Shown here piece by piece: positions 1 through 7,209 of a DNA stretch of 64,000 nucleotides. Origin of the DNA: Burkholderia oklahomensis C6786. Its GTDB lineage: Bacteria; Pseudomonadota; Gammaproteobacteria; Burkholderiales; Burkholderiaceae. The DNA lies in assembly GCF_000959365.1 (NCBI RefSeq), contig NZ_CP009556.1, forward strand, positions 2,604,001 through 2,668,000. Reading direction: 5' to 3'. Below the pieces are notes generated by a model. That model saw nothing but the letters and a program-made list of their open reading frames with translations, searched no databases and was not told the origin of the DNA. How positions within the stretch are numbered: the first letter of the stretch is position 1; the number at the start of each line of letters is the position of its first letter. The translations under genes were made by a program, and so were the position numbers.

Positions 1-1
1 C

Positions 2-442
2 GCGTCGCGCGGCTCGGATGCGCTCGACGGCTTTCTGCGCGTGATGCACGACGACGACATGTGCAGCGGCGTGATGTATTCGATGCCCGTGCCGGGCACG
101 CGGATGCATGCGTTCGCGAGCTACACCGCGCCGCGCCGCTCGCGCGACTGGATCTCGTCCGCGACGCTCGAGCAGGTGTTGTCGCTCGGCTTGTCGGTGC
201 ATCGGTTCGCTGCGCCGCAACTGATCGCGTCGTCGCGCGAGCGCGCGGCCGAGCGCCTCACGCCGTTCGAGCGCGAACTGCTCGTCGGCATCGCGGAAGG
301 CGCGTCCGACAAGGAAATCGGCCGGCGGCTCGATACCAGCGCGCACAACGTCGACTACCATCTGCGCAAGCTGCGCAAACGCTTCGGCGTCGCGAACCGG
401 ATTCAGTTGACTTATTTCGCGTCGGCGCGCGGATTGATCTGA
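2..442 (+). CDS. LuxR-family transcriptional regulator, C-terminal part
   Basis: The reading frame is open from the left edge, so the N-terminus lies outside the window and only about 146 residues remain. The last ~60 residues form a clear LuxR-type helix-turn-helix: LTPFERELLVGIAEG, then SDKEIGRRLDTS and a recognition helix around NVDYHLRKLRKRFGV. The preceding part could be the end of a ligand-binding domain (autoinducer-type or other), but too little is present to assign a signal. It ends at TGA 440-442 and is convergent with treA. No synthase gene of the LuxI type is visible nearby. The family is certain; its ligand is unknown. Confidence 0.85.
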   Translation, partial: ASRGSDALDGFLRVMHDDDMCSGVMYSMPVPGTRMHAFASYTAPRRSRDWISSATLEQVLSLGLSVHRFAAPQLIASSRERAAERLTPFERELLVGIAEGASDKEIGRRLDTSAHNVDYHLRKLRKRFGVANRIQLTYFASARGLI

Positions 443-696
443 TGCGCGGGTTGGCGCATGTTTGCGCGAGGCGTCACGCTGCGCCGCGTCGTCGCGATGG
501 TCTCGATGAATCGGCGACGGTCGAAGGCCGAACGGCGATCGCGAACGCAAAGCGCCGCTCCCGTTCGATGGCGACGCGACGCCCATGTCGCCGCAATCGT
601 ACCGTGCGAGCGCGCGCCGCACGAGGTGAACAACCGTCAACAACCGTCACCAGCGGCAGCCGGATATCGGCCGCAATCGTTGCACACGCAACCAAC

Positions 697-735
697 GGGC
701 GGGCGCGAGCCGGCCGCTGCCGCTCGCGCCCGCCC
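697..735 (-). terminator. Strong hairpin after treA, probable terminator
   Basis: Two perfect 13-bp arms (GGGCGGGCGCGAG at 697-709 and its complement at 723-735) enclose a 13-nt loop, starting 15 bp after the treA stop. There is no proper T-run on either strand, so it is a GC hairpin rather than a textbook intrinsic terminator. It lies between two convergent genes and may serve both. I see nothing else in the gap 443-749 apart from a short CAACCGT direct repeat near 630-650. Confidence 0.55.
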
Positions 736-749
736 TGCCCGAGTGCGCG

Positions 750-2462
750 TCAGCCGCCGTACAGATCGAGCAGCTTGAGCGTCACGCCGTTGGTCCAGCC
801 GAAGCCGTCCTGCAGCGGATACTCGCCGCCGCCACCGCCGCCCGTGCCCGTTCCTTCGACGATGTACTTCTCGACGAGCTTGCCCTGCGCCGCGTACACG
901 CCCTTCACGTCGGCGAGGAAACGCGTGCCGATGTCGTTCGCGAGCGCCTTCTCGCCGTATTGCTGCAGCCCGACGAGCGCGATCCAGTGCAGCGGCGCCC
1001 AGCCGTTGGGTGCGTCCCACTGCTGCGTCGTGTCGTAGGCGGTCGTCGCGAGCCCGCCCGGCTTGAGCAGCGTCTTCTGCACGTTCTTCGCGGTCTGCTT
1101 CGCGCGCTCGGGCCATGCGACGCCCACGAACAGCGGATACAGCGCCGCCGCCGACAGGTTCTCGCGCGGCTTGCCGAGCTTCCAGTCATAGTCGCCGTAG
1201 TAGCCGTTGCGGTTCCACAGATAGCGGTTGATCGCGACCGCGCGCTTGCCGGCGCGGCCGGCGAACTCGGCGACGCATGCGAAATCGCGCGTCGCCGCGC
1301 AGCCCTTCACGATCGTCGTCTCGAGATGGAACATCAGGCTGTTCAGGTCGACGGGCACGATCGCGGTCGTGCGGATCGTCGCGAGCGTGCGGTTGTCGCC
1401 GAACCAGCGCGAGCTGAAGTCCCAGCCGCTCTCGGCCGCCGCGCGCAAATCGCGCCAGACTTCGGCCGACGGCCGGCCGCTCGCCTGCTGCGCGGTCTTG
1501 ACGTCCTCGAGATACGACTCGTCGCGCGGCGTGTCGCTCGCGTCCCAGTAGCGGTTCAGCACCGCGCCGTCCGGCATCGCGACGACGTTGCGCGTCGCCG
1601 AGCCGCGCGGCGCCGTACGCTCGCCCTGCATCCAGTATGCGTACTCCTTGCGCAGCGCGGGCAGGTACTTCTGATAGACGCGATTGCCCTCGACCTTCGC
1701 CGCGAGCGTCACCATGTACGCGAAGAACGGCGGCTGCGAGCGGCTCACGTAATAGCTGCGGTTGCCGTTCGGCACGTGGCCGACGGTGTCGATCAGGTAT
1801 GCGAAGTTGTCGAGCATGTCGTCGACGAGATCTTCGCGGCCCGCCTCCTGCAAGCCGAGCATCGTGAAATACGTATCCCAGTAGTAGCCCTCGCGGAAAC
1901 GACCGCCCGGCACCACGTACGGTTTTGGCAGCGGAATCAGCGAGCTGTACGGCGGCACGGTCGTCGTCGTGCGCGTGAGCTTCGGCCACAGCCAGTCGAT
2001 GTGCTCGCGCAGCGTCTGGTTCGGCGGCGGCGTCACCGACTGATCGGTCGGCGGCGTGAAATACTGCGCGACGAACGCCTTCAGCGAGAAGCCGGGCTGC
2101 CCCTTCTGCTGCTGGTACAGCTGGACGATCGTCGCGGGATCGGCGTTCGGCGTCGAATCGACGAAGGTCTTCTGGTCTTCGAAGATCTGCGCGGTTTGCA
2201 CTGCAACAAAGAGATCGCCGTATAGCTGGCTCGGCGGCGGCGGAATCGACGCCGCACTCGGCGTGGAAACGGCCGCCGTGGAAGCGGCCGCCGTGGAGAC
2301 GGCCGCCGAAGCCGGCGCGCGCGACGAATCGGCGCGCGCGAGCGTCGCGCTCGTGCAGCCGACGCCGGCCGCGGCGACAAGCGCAATCCAAGCAGGCGCG
2401 CTCAGCAGACGACGATAGAACGGATTTTCAACATGAAGCGGGCGATGCCGCGGCGTGACCAT
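750..2462 (-). CDS. treA: Periplasmic trehalase
   Basis: The 570-residue product hydrolyses trehalose to two glucose molecules (GH37). Both family signatures are present: [15 protein letters not shown] in the first half and [13 protein letters not shown] near the C-terminus. The N-terminus has a basic start, a hydrophobic stretch ([15 protein letters not shown]) and then an Ala/Ser-rich tract, fitting export; the Cys-containing end of the stretch could also be a lipobox, but this is not decisive. The start is set by the purine-rich GGAGGAGGAGAT directly before ATG 2462; a longer frame to 2495 has no better start. Length suits the bacterial periplasmic enzyme. The gene stands alone and is followed by a strong hairpin. 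Confidence 0.95.
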   Translation of the reverse strand: MVTPRHRPLHVENPFYRRLLSAPAWIALVAAAGVGCTSATLARADSSRAPASAAVSTAAASTAAVSTPSAASIPPPPSQLYGDLFVAVQTAQIFEDQKTFVDSTPNADPATIVQLYQQQKGQPGFSLKAFVAQYFTPPTDQSVTPPPNQTLREHIDWLWPKLTRTTTTVPPYSSLIPLPKPYVVPGGRFREGYYWDTYFTMLGLQEAGREDLVDDMLDNFAYLIDTVGHVPNGNRSYYVSRSQPPFFAYMVTLAAKVEGNRVYQKYLPALRKEYAYWMQGERTAPRGSATRNVVAMPDGAVLNRYWDASDTPRDESYLEDVKTAQQASGRPSAEVWRDLRAAAESGWDFSSRWFGDNRTLATIRTTAIVPVDLNSLMFHLETTIVKGCAATRDFACVAEFAGRAGKRAVAINRYLWNRNGYYGDYDWKLGKPRENLSAAALYPLFVGVAWPERAKQTAKNVQKTLLKPGGLATTAYDTTQQWDAPNGWAPLHWIALVGLQQYGEKALANDIGTRFLADVKGVYAAQGKLVEKYIVEGTGTGGGGGGEYPLQDGFGWTNGVTLKLLDLYGG

Positions 2463-2581
2463 ATCTCCTCCTCCCGTTTTCGAGATGAACGGCAATATGG
2501 TCTCCTGTCACGCGTGCCCGGCGCGTCGCGGCTTTTGTCTGTCGGATGCCGCGCCGCGCAGATTCGCACGAAAACCCGCAC

Positions 2582-2878
2582 TCAGGCAAGCGGTCCATCG
2601 CACATTGCGCGCAGATAGCCGTGCGCCGCGCACGGCACGCGCGCGTCGAGCGCGGCCGCGGCGGTCTCGCCGCGCTCGCCCGCCGCGTCGACGAAGCGCT
2701 TCGCGATCGCGAGCACGTCGTGCGCCGCGACGGCCGGGTTGTCGAGCAGATGCGCGTCGTCCTTGCCGAACGCCGCGAGCAGCGCCGCGACGATCCGCTC
2801 GGCGACATAGCCGCCCCGCTACCCGACGGGCAGCCGCCGCTCCCCGAAGCCGATCAGCCGCGCGAGCGCGGGCCGCCC
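2582..2878 (-). pseudogene. Decayed gene fragment, identity unknown
   Basis: On the minus strand a stretch with protein-like composition and strong GC3 bias runs to a TGA at 2582-2584. Its last ~78 residues read without interruption (including YVAERIVAALLAAFGKDDAH and CAAHGYLRAMC). Just upstream the same frame is broken by TAG at 2819-2821, and ~20 sensible residues before it (ALARLIGFGERRLPVG) are preceded by TGA at 2879-2881. No start codon with a ribosome site fits. This looks like the 3' remnant of a gene lost between treA and the MFS gene. I do not recognise the family. A sequence error at the TAG would only restore a short piece, since the second stop remains. Confidence 0.5.
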
Positions 2879-2908
2879 TCAACCGGCGACGCGCGTCGAC
2901 AACACGTC

Positions 2909-2933
2909 GTTGCATGCGCAAGCATGCTGCAAC
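2909..2933. promoter_or_regulatory. Inverted repeat just before the MFS start, possible operator
   Basis: GTTGCA (2909-2914) and TGCAAC (2928-2933) are perfect inverted arms around a 13-nt centre that itself holds two GCATGC-like words. The dyad ends 13 bp before the MFS ATG at 2947. Position and symmetry fit a repressor site or a translation-level hairpin. No regulator gene survives next to the transporter; the decayed fragment at 2582-2878 could once have been one, but that is speculation. Confidence 0.35.
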
Positions 2934-2946
2934 AATCGATGCAATA

Positions 2947-4371
2947 ATGGCATCTTTATCGCGCGTCGTTGCCATGCCGTCTGCTATCTACGCCTTCATC
3001 GCACCGCTGATCGTCGCTTGCGCGTTGTTCATGGAGAGCGTAGATGCCAACATCATCGTCACGGCGCTGCCCGCGATGGCGCGCGACTTCGGGCAGAACC
3101 CGGTCACGCTGAACATCGCGATCACGAGCTACGTCGTCGGCCTCGGCGTGTTCATCCCGATCTGCGGCTGGCTTGCCGACCGCTTCGGCGCGCGCACCGT
3201 GTTCCGCACCGCGATCGGCATCTTCGTCGCGGGCTCGCTGCTGTGCGCGGCGTCGAACAGTCTCGAGCTCTTCACGTTCGCGCGCTTCGTGCAAGGCGTC
3301 GGCGGCGCGATGATGGTGCCCGTCGGCCGCATCATCATCTTCCGCGCGGTGCCGCGCTCGGAGCTCGTGCGCGCGATGAACTACCTGAGCGTGCCCGCGC
3401 TCTTCGGGCCCGCCGCCGGGCCGCTCCTCGGCGGCTTCATCACGACGTACCTGCACTGGCGGCTGATCTTCTTCATCAACGTGCCGATCGGCATCCTCGG
3501 CATCTATCTCGCGAACAGGCACATCGCGAACACGCACGAGCCGGATCCCGGCCCGCTCGACTGGTTCGGCTTCATTCTCTCCGCCGCGGGCGCCGCGCTG
3601 CTGCTGATGGGCCTCACGCTGCTCGACGGCGCGCTCGTGTCGCGCGGCACCGCGTTCGCGATGGGCGTGACGGGCGCGGCGCTCGTCGGCGCGTACGTGC
3701 TGTACGCGCGGCGCGTCGAGCGGCCGGTCCTCGATCTGCGATTCCTGCGCATTCCTACGTATCACGCGAGCGTCGTCGGCGGCTCGCTGTTCCGGATCGG
3801 CCTCGGCGCGGTGCCGTTCCTGCTGCCGCTCGCGCTGCAGGAAGGGCTCGGGATGAGCGCGTTCCACTCCGGCGCGATCACGTGCGCGTCGGCCGTCGGT
3901 GGCGCGCTCACGCGGATGCTCGCGCCGAGCACGCTCAAGCGCTTCGGCTTTCGCACGGTGCTGATGTACAACGCGGCGTTCGCCGGGCTCGCGATCGCCG
4001 CATACGGCGTGTTCCATCCGGGGATGTCGGTGCTCGCGATCTGGCTCGTCGTGCTCGTCGGCGGCATCTTCCCCGCGCTGCAGTTCACGAGCCTCAATTC
4101 GATGATCTACGCGGAGATCTCCGCGCGCGACGCGGGCCGCGCGACGAGCCTTGGCAGCGTCGTCCAGCAGATGTCGCTCGGCCTCGGCGTGACGGTCGCG
4201 GGGCTCGTGCTGCACGTATCGCATTGGGCGCAAGGGCACCCGGCGATGGTCTGGTCGGACTTCTGGCCGGCGTTCGTCGTCGTCGGGCTGTGCTCGTTCG
4301 CATCGATCCCGATCACGCGGCGGCTGCCGCTGAACGCAGGCGACGAGGTCGCGCGCGGCAAGCGCAGTTGA
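2947..4371 (+). CDS. MFS transporter, DHA2-like drug/proton antiporter
   Basis: A 474-residue polytopic membrane protein of the major facilitator superfamily. The first helix carries MESVDANIIVTALPAMA, the pattern typical of DHA2 multidrug exporters, followed by the loop 2-3 motif GWLADRFGARTVF. More hydrophobic segments follow to a short basic tail. The frame is open far upstream, but recognisable protein begins at ATG 2947; there is no good ribosome site, and ATG 2974 is an alternative. An inverted repeat lies just upstream. Substrate cannot be read from the sequence. The gene is not in an obvious operon. Confidence 0.85.
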   Translation: MASLSRVVAMPSAIYAFIAPLIVACALFMESVDANIIVTALPAMARDFGQNPVTLNIAITSYVVGLGVFIPICGWLADRFGARTVFRTAIGIFVAGSLLCAASNSLELFTFARFVQGVGGAMMVPVGRIIIFRAVPRSELVRAMNYLSVPALFGPAAGPLLGGFITTYLHWRLIFFINVPIGILGIYLANRHIANTHEPDPGPLDWFGFILSAAGAALLLMGLTLLDGALVSRGTAFAMGVTGAALVGAYVLYARRVERPVLDLRFLRIPTYHASVVGGSLFRIGLGAVPFLLPLALQEGLGMSAFHSGAITCASAVGGALTRMLAPSTLKRFGFRTVLMYNAAFAGLAIAAYGVFHPGMSVLAIWLVVLVGGIFPALQFTSLNSMIYAEISARDAGRATSLGSVVQQMSLGLGVTVAGLVLHVSHWAQGHPAMVWSDFWPAFVVVGLCSFASIPITRRLPLNAGDEVARGKRS

Positions 4372-4482
4372 AGCGGTCGAGCGCGCAGAACGTGCGGGGA
4401 ATCGGTGCTGAAGGTACGGGATGTACTGAAGGAAGGCATGCGCCGCCGTTCGAAATTGGGATGCCGAAATTCCTTCGCCCCC

Positions 4483-4536
4483 AAAAAATCGGCGGACATC
4501 CACTCGGGGCCGGCTGAAAGCCGCATGGATGTCCGC
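4483..4536 (-). terminator. Rho-independent terminator of the candidate sRNA
   Basis: Outer arms GCGGACATCCA (4492-4502) and TGGATGTCCGC (4526-4536) are a perfect 11-bp inverted repeat, with an inner stem CGGCT/AGCCG (4511-4515 and 4519-4523). On the minus strand the stem is followed by CGATTTTTT (A-run 4483-4488 on plus), which gives the direction. There is no T-run on the plus side, so this is not the MFS terminator. Confidence 0.7.
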
Positions 4537-4632
4537 TTGAACTGCTCCGGCCGTCTCGACGGGGGTGAGACGTCCGGACTCGCTCCCTGCGTGCCATTGA
4601 GATATCGTGCGTCGGAAGCAGAGTGCTTGTGT
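4483..4632 (-). ncRNA. Candidate small RNA with two hairpins and an intrinsic terminator
   Basis: Read on the minus strand, this gap contains: a TTGACA word (4672-4667) and TATAGT (4645-4640) as a possible promoter, although their 21-bp spacing is long; a hairpin at 4577-4547 with stem CCGG-A-CGTCTC/GAGACG-G-CCGG and loop ACCCCCGTC; and a terminator hairpin at 4536-4492 ending in a run of six T. The C-rich loop is of the anti-Shine-Dalgarno kind seen in many base-pairing sRNAs. Transcript length would be about 145 nt. No convincing ORF lies in it. The 5' end is inferred. The remainder of the gap 4372-4776 shows nothing else. Confidence 0.5.
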
Positions 4633-4776
4633 CGATGAGACTATAAGGAAACTTCCCGGAGACTTCTGTCAACGATTGTCAGACGCCCGCGTGGCAATGC
4701 TTCGCCGTGCACGGCGCGCCGCGCGGAATCGCGCTAAAGTGGCGCATCCGCTTCCGTCCGCTCATTCGCGCCGCTC

Positions 4777-5988
4777 GTGACCGCCCCGCTCTCGATCGCC
4801 TCCGCCCGCGCGCTGCACCTCGCCGCGCAGGGCCTGCTGGCCCCGCCTCGCCGCAAGGCCGTCAAGGCCGACGTGCTCGCCGCCATCCGCCGGATGGCGC
4901 AACTGCAGATCGACACGATCCACGTCGTCGCGCGCAGCCCGTATCTCGTGCTGTTCAGCCGGCTCGGCCCGTATGCGCCGCACTGGCTCGACGAGCATCT
5001 CGCCGATGCAAAGCTGTTCGAATACTGGTCGCACGAGGCGTGCTTCCTGCCGATCGAGGATTTCGGCCTGATGCGTCACAAGATGCTCCACCCGGTCGGA
5101 ATGGGCTGGAAATACGCGGCCGACTGGCACGCGAAGCATCGCAAGGAAATCGACAAGCTGCTCGCGCATGTCCGAGCGAGCGGCCCCGTGCGCTCCGCCG
5201 ACTTCGCGCGCAGCGCCGGCAAGGGCAACGGCTGGTGGGACTGGAAGCCCGAGAAGCGGCATCTCGAAGTGCTGTTCTCGACCGGGCAGTTGATGGTCGC
5301 CGAGCGGCGCAATTTCCAGCGCGTCTACGATGTCGCCGAGCGCGTGCTGCCGGGCTGGAACGACGCGCGCGACCTGCCGCCTCGCGAAGCGGTGCTGCCG
5401 CGCCTCGTCGACAACACGTGCCGCGCGCTCGGCATCGTTCGCGCGGACTGGATCGCCGATTATTACCGGCTGCCGAAGCGCTCGTATCGCGACGAATTGC
5501 ATGCGCTCGCGGACGCGGGCGAGCTGCTGCCCGTCGCGGTCGACGGCTGGAAGGAAGACGCGTTCGTGCATCGCGAGCTCGCGCCGCTCGTCGACGCCGC
5601 GCGCGACGGCGCGCTGCGCTCGACGGTCACGACGCTGCTGTCGCCGTTCGATCCCGTCGTCTGGGACCGGCGGCGCGCATCGGCGCTGTTCGATTTCGAT
5701 TACACGATCGAGTGCTACACACCCGCGCACAAGCGCCGCTACGGCTACTTCTGCCTGCCGATCCTGCATCGCGGGCGGCTCGTCGGCCGCGTCGACGCGA
5801 AAGCGCATCGCGCGCAACGCGTGTTCGAGCTGAAGGCGGTGCACATCGAGCCGGGTCTGCGGCTCGGCGCGGGACTCGCGGCCGACGTCGGCCGCGCGGT
5901 GCGCAAGCTCGCCGATTGGCACGAGACGCCCATCGTCGAGATCGGCTGCGCGCCGAAGGAGATTGCGCGGGCGATCGGTTCGGATTGA
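4777..5988 (+). CDS. YcaQ/AlkX-type winged-helix DNA glycosylase
   Basis: A 403-residue protein of the HTH_42/AlkZ-like superfamily. E. coli YcaQ (AlkX) unhooks DNA interstrand crosslinks and uses a QxD motif; here AQLQIDTIHVVARSPYLVL contains the matching Q-I-D near residue 47. Length and the C-terminal region (LPILHRGRLVGRVDAKAHR) fit the family. The start is GTG 4777 with only a weak ribosome site; no better start is seen. The protein should act in repair of bulky alkylation or crosslinks, as inferred from family. It stands alone between the candidate sRNA and convergent small genes. Confidence 0.85.
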   Translation: MTAPLSIASARALHLAAQGLLAPPRRKAVKADVLAAIRRMAQLQIDTIHVVARSPYLVLFSRLGPYAPHWLDEHLADAKLFEYWSHEACFLPIEDFGLMRHKMLHPVGMGWKYAADWHAKHRKEIDKLLAHVRASGPVRSADFARSAGKGNGWWDWKPEKRHLEVLFSTGQLMVAERRNFQRVYDVAERVLPGWNDARDLPPREAVLPRLVDNTCRALGIVRADWIADYYRLPKRSYRDELHALADAGELLPVAVDGWKEDAFVHRELAPLVDAARDGALRSTVTTLLSPFDPVVWDRRRASALFDFDYTIECYTPAHKRRYGYFCLPILHRGRLVGRVDAKAHRAQRVFELKAVHIEPGLRLGAGLAADVGRAVRKLADWHETPIVEIGCAPKEIARAIGSD

Positions 5989-6218
5989 CGTCCGAGACAG
6001 GCAAGCCGATCACGAGCGAGCGGCGGATCGCGGAAGCGGCGCGCCGCGGCGAGCATCGCGGCTTCAGCACGCCGACGCGCGAAGATCGTCATCGCAAGTC
6101 TGTCGATCGCGCCGGCCAAGAACATGCCGACACAATCCAAGAAGCAGTCGCGGCGCGCTCGGACGAGCGTCGCCGATTCGCCGGCGCGCGCGTTGTCCGC
6201 CCACGCACGCCGCGCGCG

Positions 6219-6437
6219 TCAGTCGCTCAGCTTGCGAAAACGCGGCGTGCCGTCGGCGAGCGTTTCGTTGAACATCGCTTCGGGGCGCACCCAGAGGCTG
6301 CGCTCCTTCGGCCACAACTGTTCGTACACGACGAGGGACTCCTCCGTCTCCGAATGCCGCGCGACGCCGATCACGCGATACAGCCCGCCCTTGTAATGGC
6401 GATGCGTCGCGATTCGTTCGGCTTCCTGCTCGGTCAT
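6219..6437 (-). CDS. DUF1653 family protein
   Basis: A 72-residue protein with the DUF1653 pattern: HYKGGLYRVIGVARHSETEE, then VVYEQLWPKERSLWVRP and a Phe-rich end. The family is widespread, small and uncharacterised. Start chosen at ATG 6437 with GGAG eight bases upstream; ATG 6449 is in frame but lacks that spacing. No partner gene is obvious; the next gene upstream on the same strand is a GNAT acetyltransferase about 75 bp away. Confidence 0.85.
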   Translation of the reverse strand: MTEQEAERIATHRHYKGGLYRVIGVARHSETEESLVVYEQLWPKERSLWVRPEAMFNETLADGTPRFRKLSD

Positions 6438-6510
6438 GATGCGCTCCATGAAAATCGATGAGCGCGTATTGTATGCGCGACGCGCCGGGCGAGGCGGCCG
6501 GCCGCCGCGC

Positions 6511-7008
6511 TCAGCGCGCGTCCGGCTGCGGCTGCGCATAGACGTCGGGCCGATGCAACTCCATCCAGCGCTCCGGATGCGCGGGCGCCGTGAAGCCGGC
6601 CGGGCGATACAGCGCGTGCGCGTCGGTCGTGACGAGCGCCACGCGGCGCAGCCCGCGCACCGTGTCGTGCGCGAACACGTGATCGATCAGCGCGCGGCCG
6701 TAGCCTTTGCCGCGATGTTCGCTCAGCACGAACACGTCGCAGAGGTACGCGAACGTCGCCTGATCGGTGACGAGGCGCGCGAAGCCGACGAGCCGTCCGT
6801 CGAGATATGCGCCGAAGCACAGCGACCCGGCGATCGCCCGCTCGACCACGTCGCGCGGAATGCCCTTCGACCAACGCGCTTCGTCGCGCAGGAATGCGTA
6901 AATCGCATCGATGTCGAGCTCGGCCTTGTCGGTCGAGAAACGCAGGGCGGGGATCGGCGAGGTGGGCACGGCGGGACTCCGGAAGACGAAACGCATGCGG
7001 AAGTCCAT
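6511..7008 (-). CDS. GNAT-family N-acetyltransferase
   Basis: A 165-residue acetyltransferase. The acetyl-CoA pyrophosphate-binding motif A is visible as VLSEHRGKGYGRALIDHVF, after a beta-strand segment LVGFARLVTDQATFAYL; the C-terminal part (VALVTTDAHALYRPAGF) is the usual motif B region. Acceptor substrate unknown. The start could be 7008 (MDFRMRF) or the Met at 6996. It may be cotranscribed with the downstream DUF1653 gene. Confidence 0.85.
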   Translation of the reverse strand: MDFRMRFVFRSPAVPTSPIPALRFSTDKAELDIDAIYAFLRDEARWSKGIPRDVVERAIAGSLCFGAYLDGRLVGFARLVTDQATFAYLCDVFVLSEHRGKGYGRALIDHVFAHDTVRGLRRVALVTTDAHALYRPAGFTAPAHPERWMELHRPDVYAQPQPDAR

Positions 7009-7128
7009 GACGATAGCGCGAAGTATCGTCCATCAACAAGGGGCGACGATGCGATGCGTTTGGCGAGGCGCGTGTGCGTGTGCGTGTGCGGCGTCGGGCG
7101 ATTCATCTCGTTTGCGGCCGGGCGCTTC

Positions 7129-7150
7129 ACGCCCTGCGCACGCAGGGCGT
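7129..7150. terminator. Perfect 10-bp hairpin downstream of the propeller gene
   Basis: ACGCCCTGCG and CGCAGGGCGT face each other with only CA between them. It lies 60 bp after the stop of the minus-strand propeller gene and upstream of the GNAT gene. No T-run follows on either strand, so termination is likely but not certain. A short GTGTGC repeat (about 7071-7090) lies beside it. Confidence 0.4.
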
Positions 7151-7209
7151 ATGCCTCGCCCCGCGAATCCGGTCCGTACAGCTCCCGCCAGCGACGCCGT
7201 GACGGCGCA

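Noticed and set aside
750..2495. Upstream start for trehalase at 2495
   Set aside because: The ribosome site GGAGGAG directly precedes ATG 2462, and the extra 11 residues do not fit a signal peptide.
4441..4580. Riboswitch in the leader of the glycosylase gene
   Set aside because: The T-run shows that the terminator acts on the minus strand, away from that gene, and no known riboswitch core was recognised.
4313..4672. 119-residue minus-strand ORF over the candidate sRNA
   Set aside because: It runs through a strong terminator hairpin and antisense over the MFS 3' end, with no family-like composition.
7071..7095. GTGTGC microsatellite as a phase-variation tract
   Set aside because: Only about three short imperfect copies, too few to be variable.
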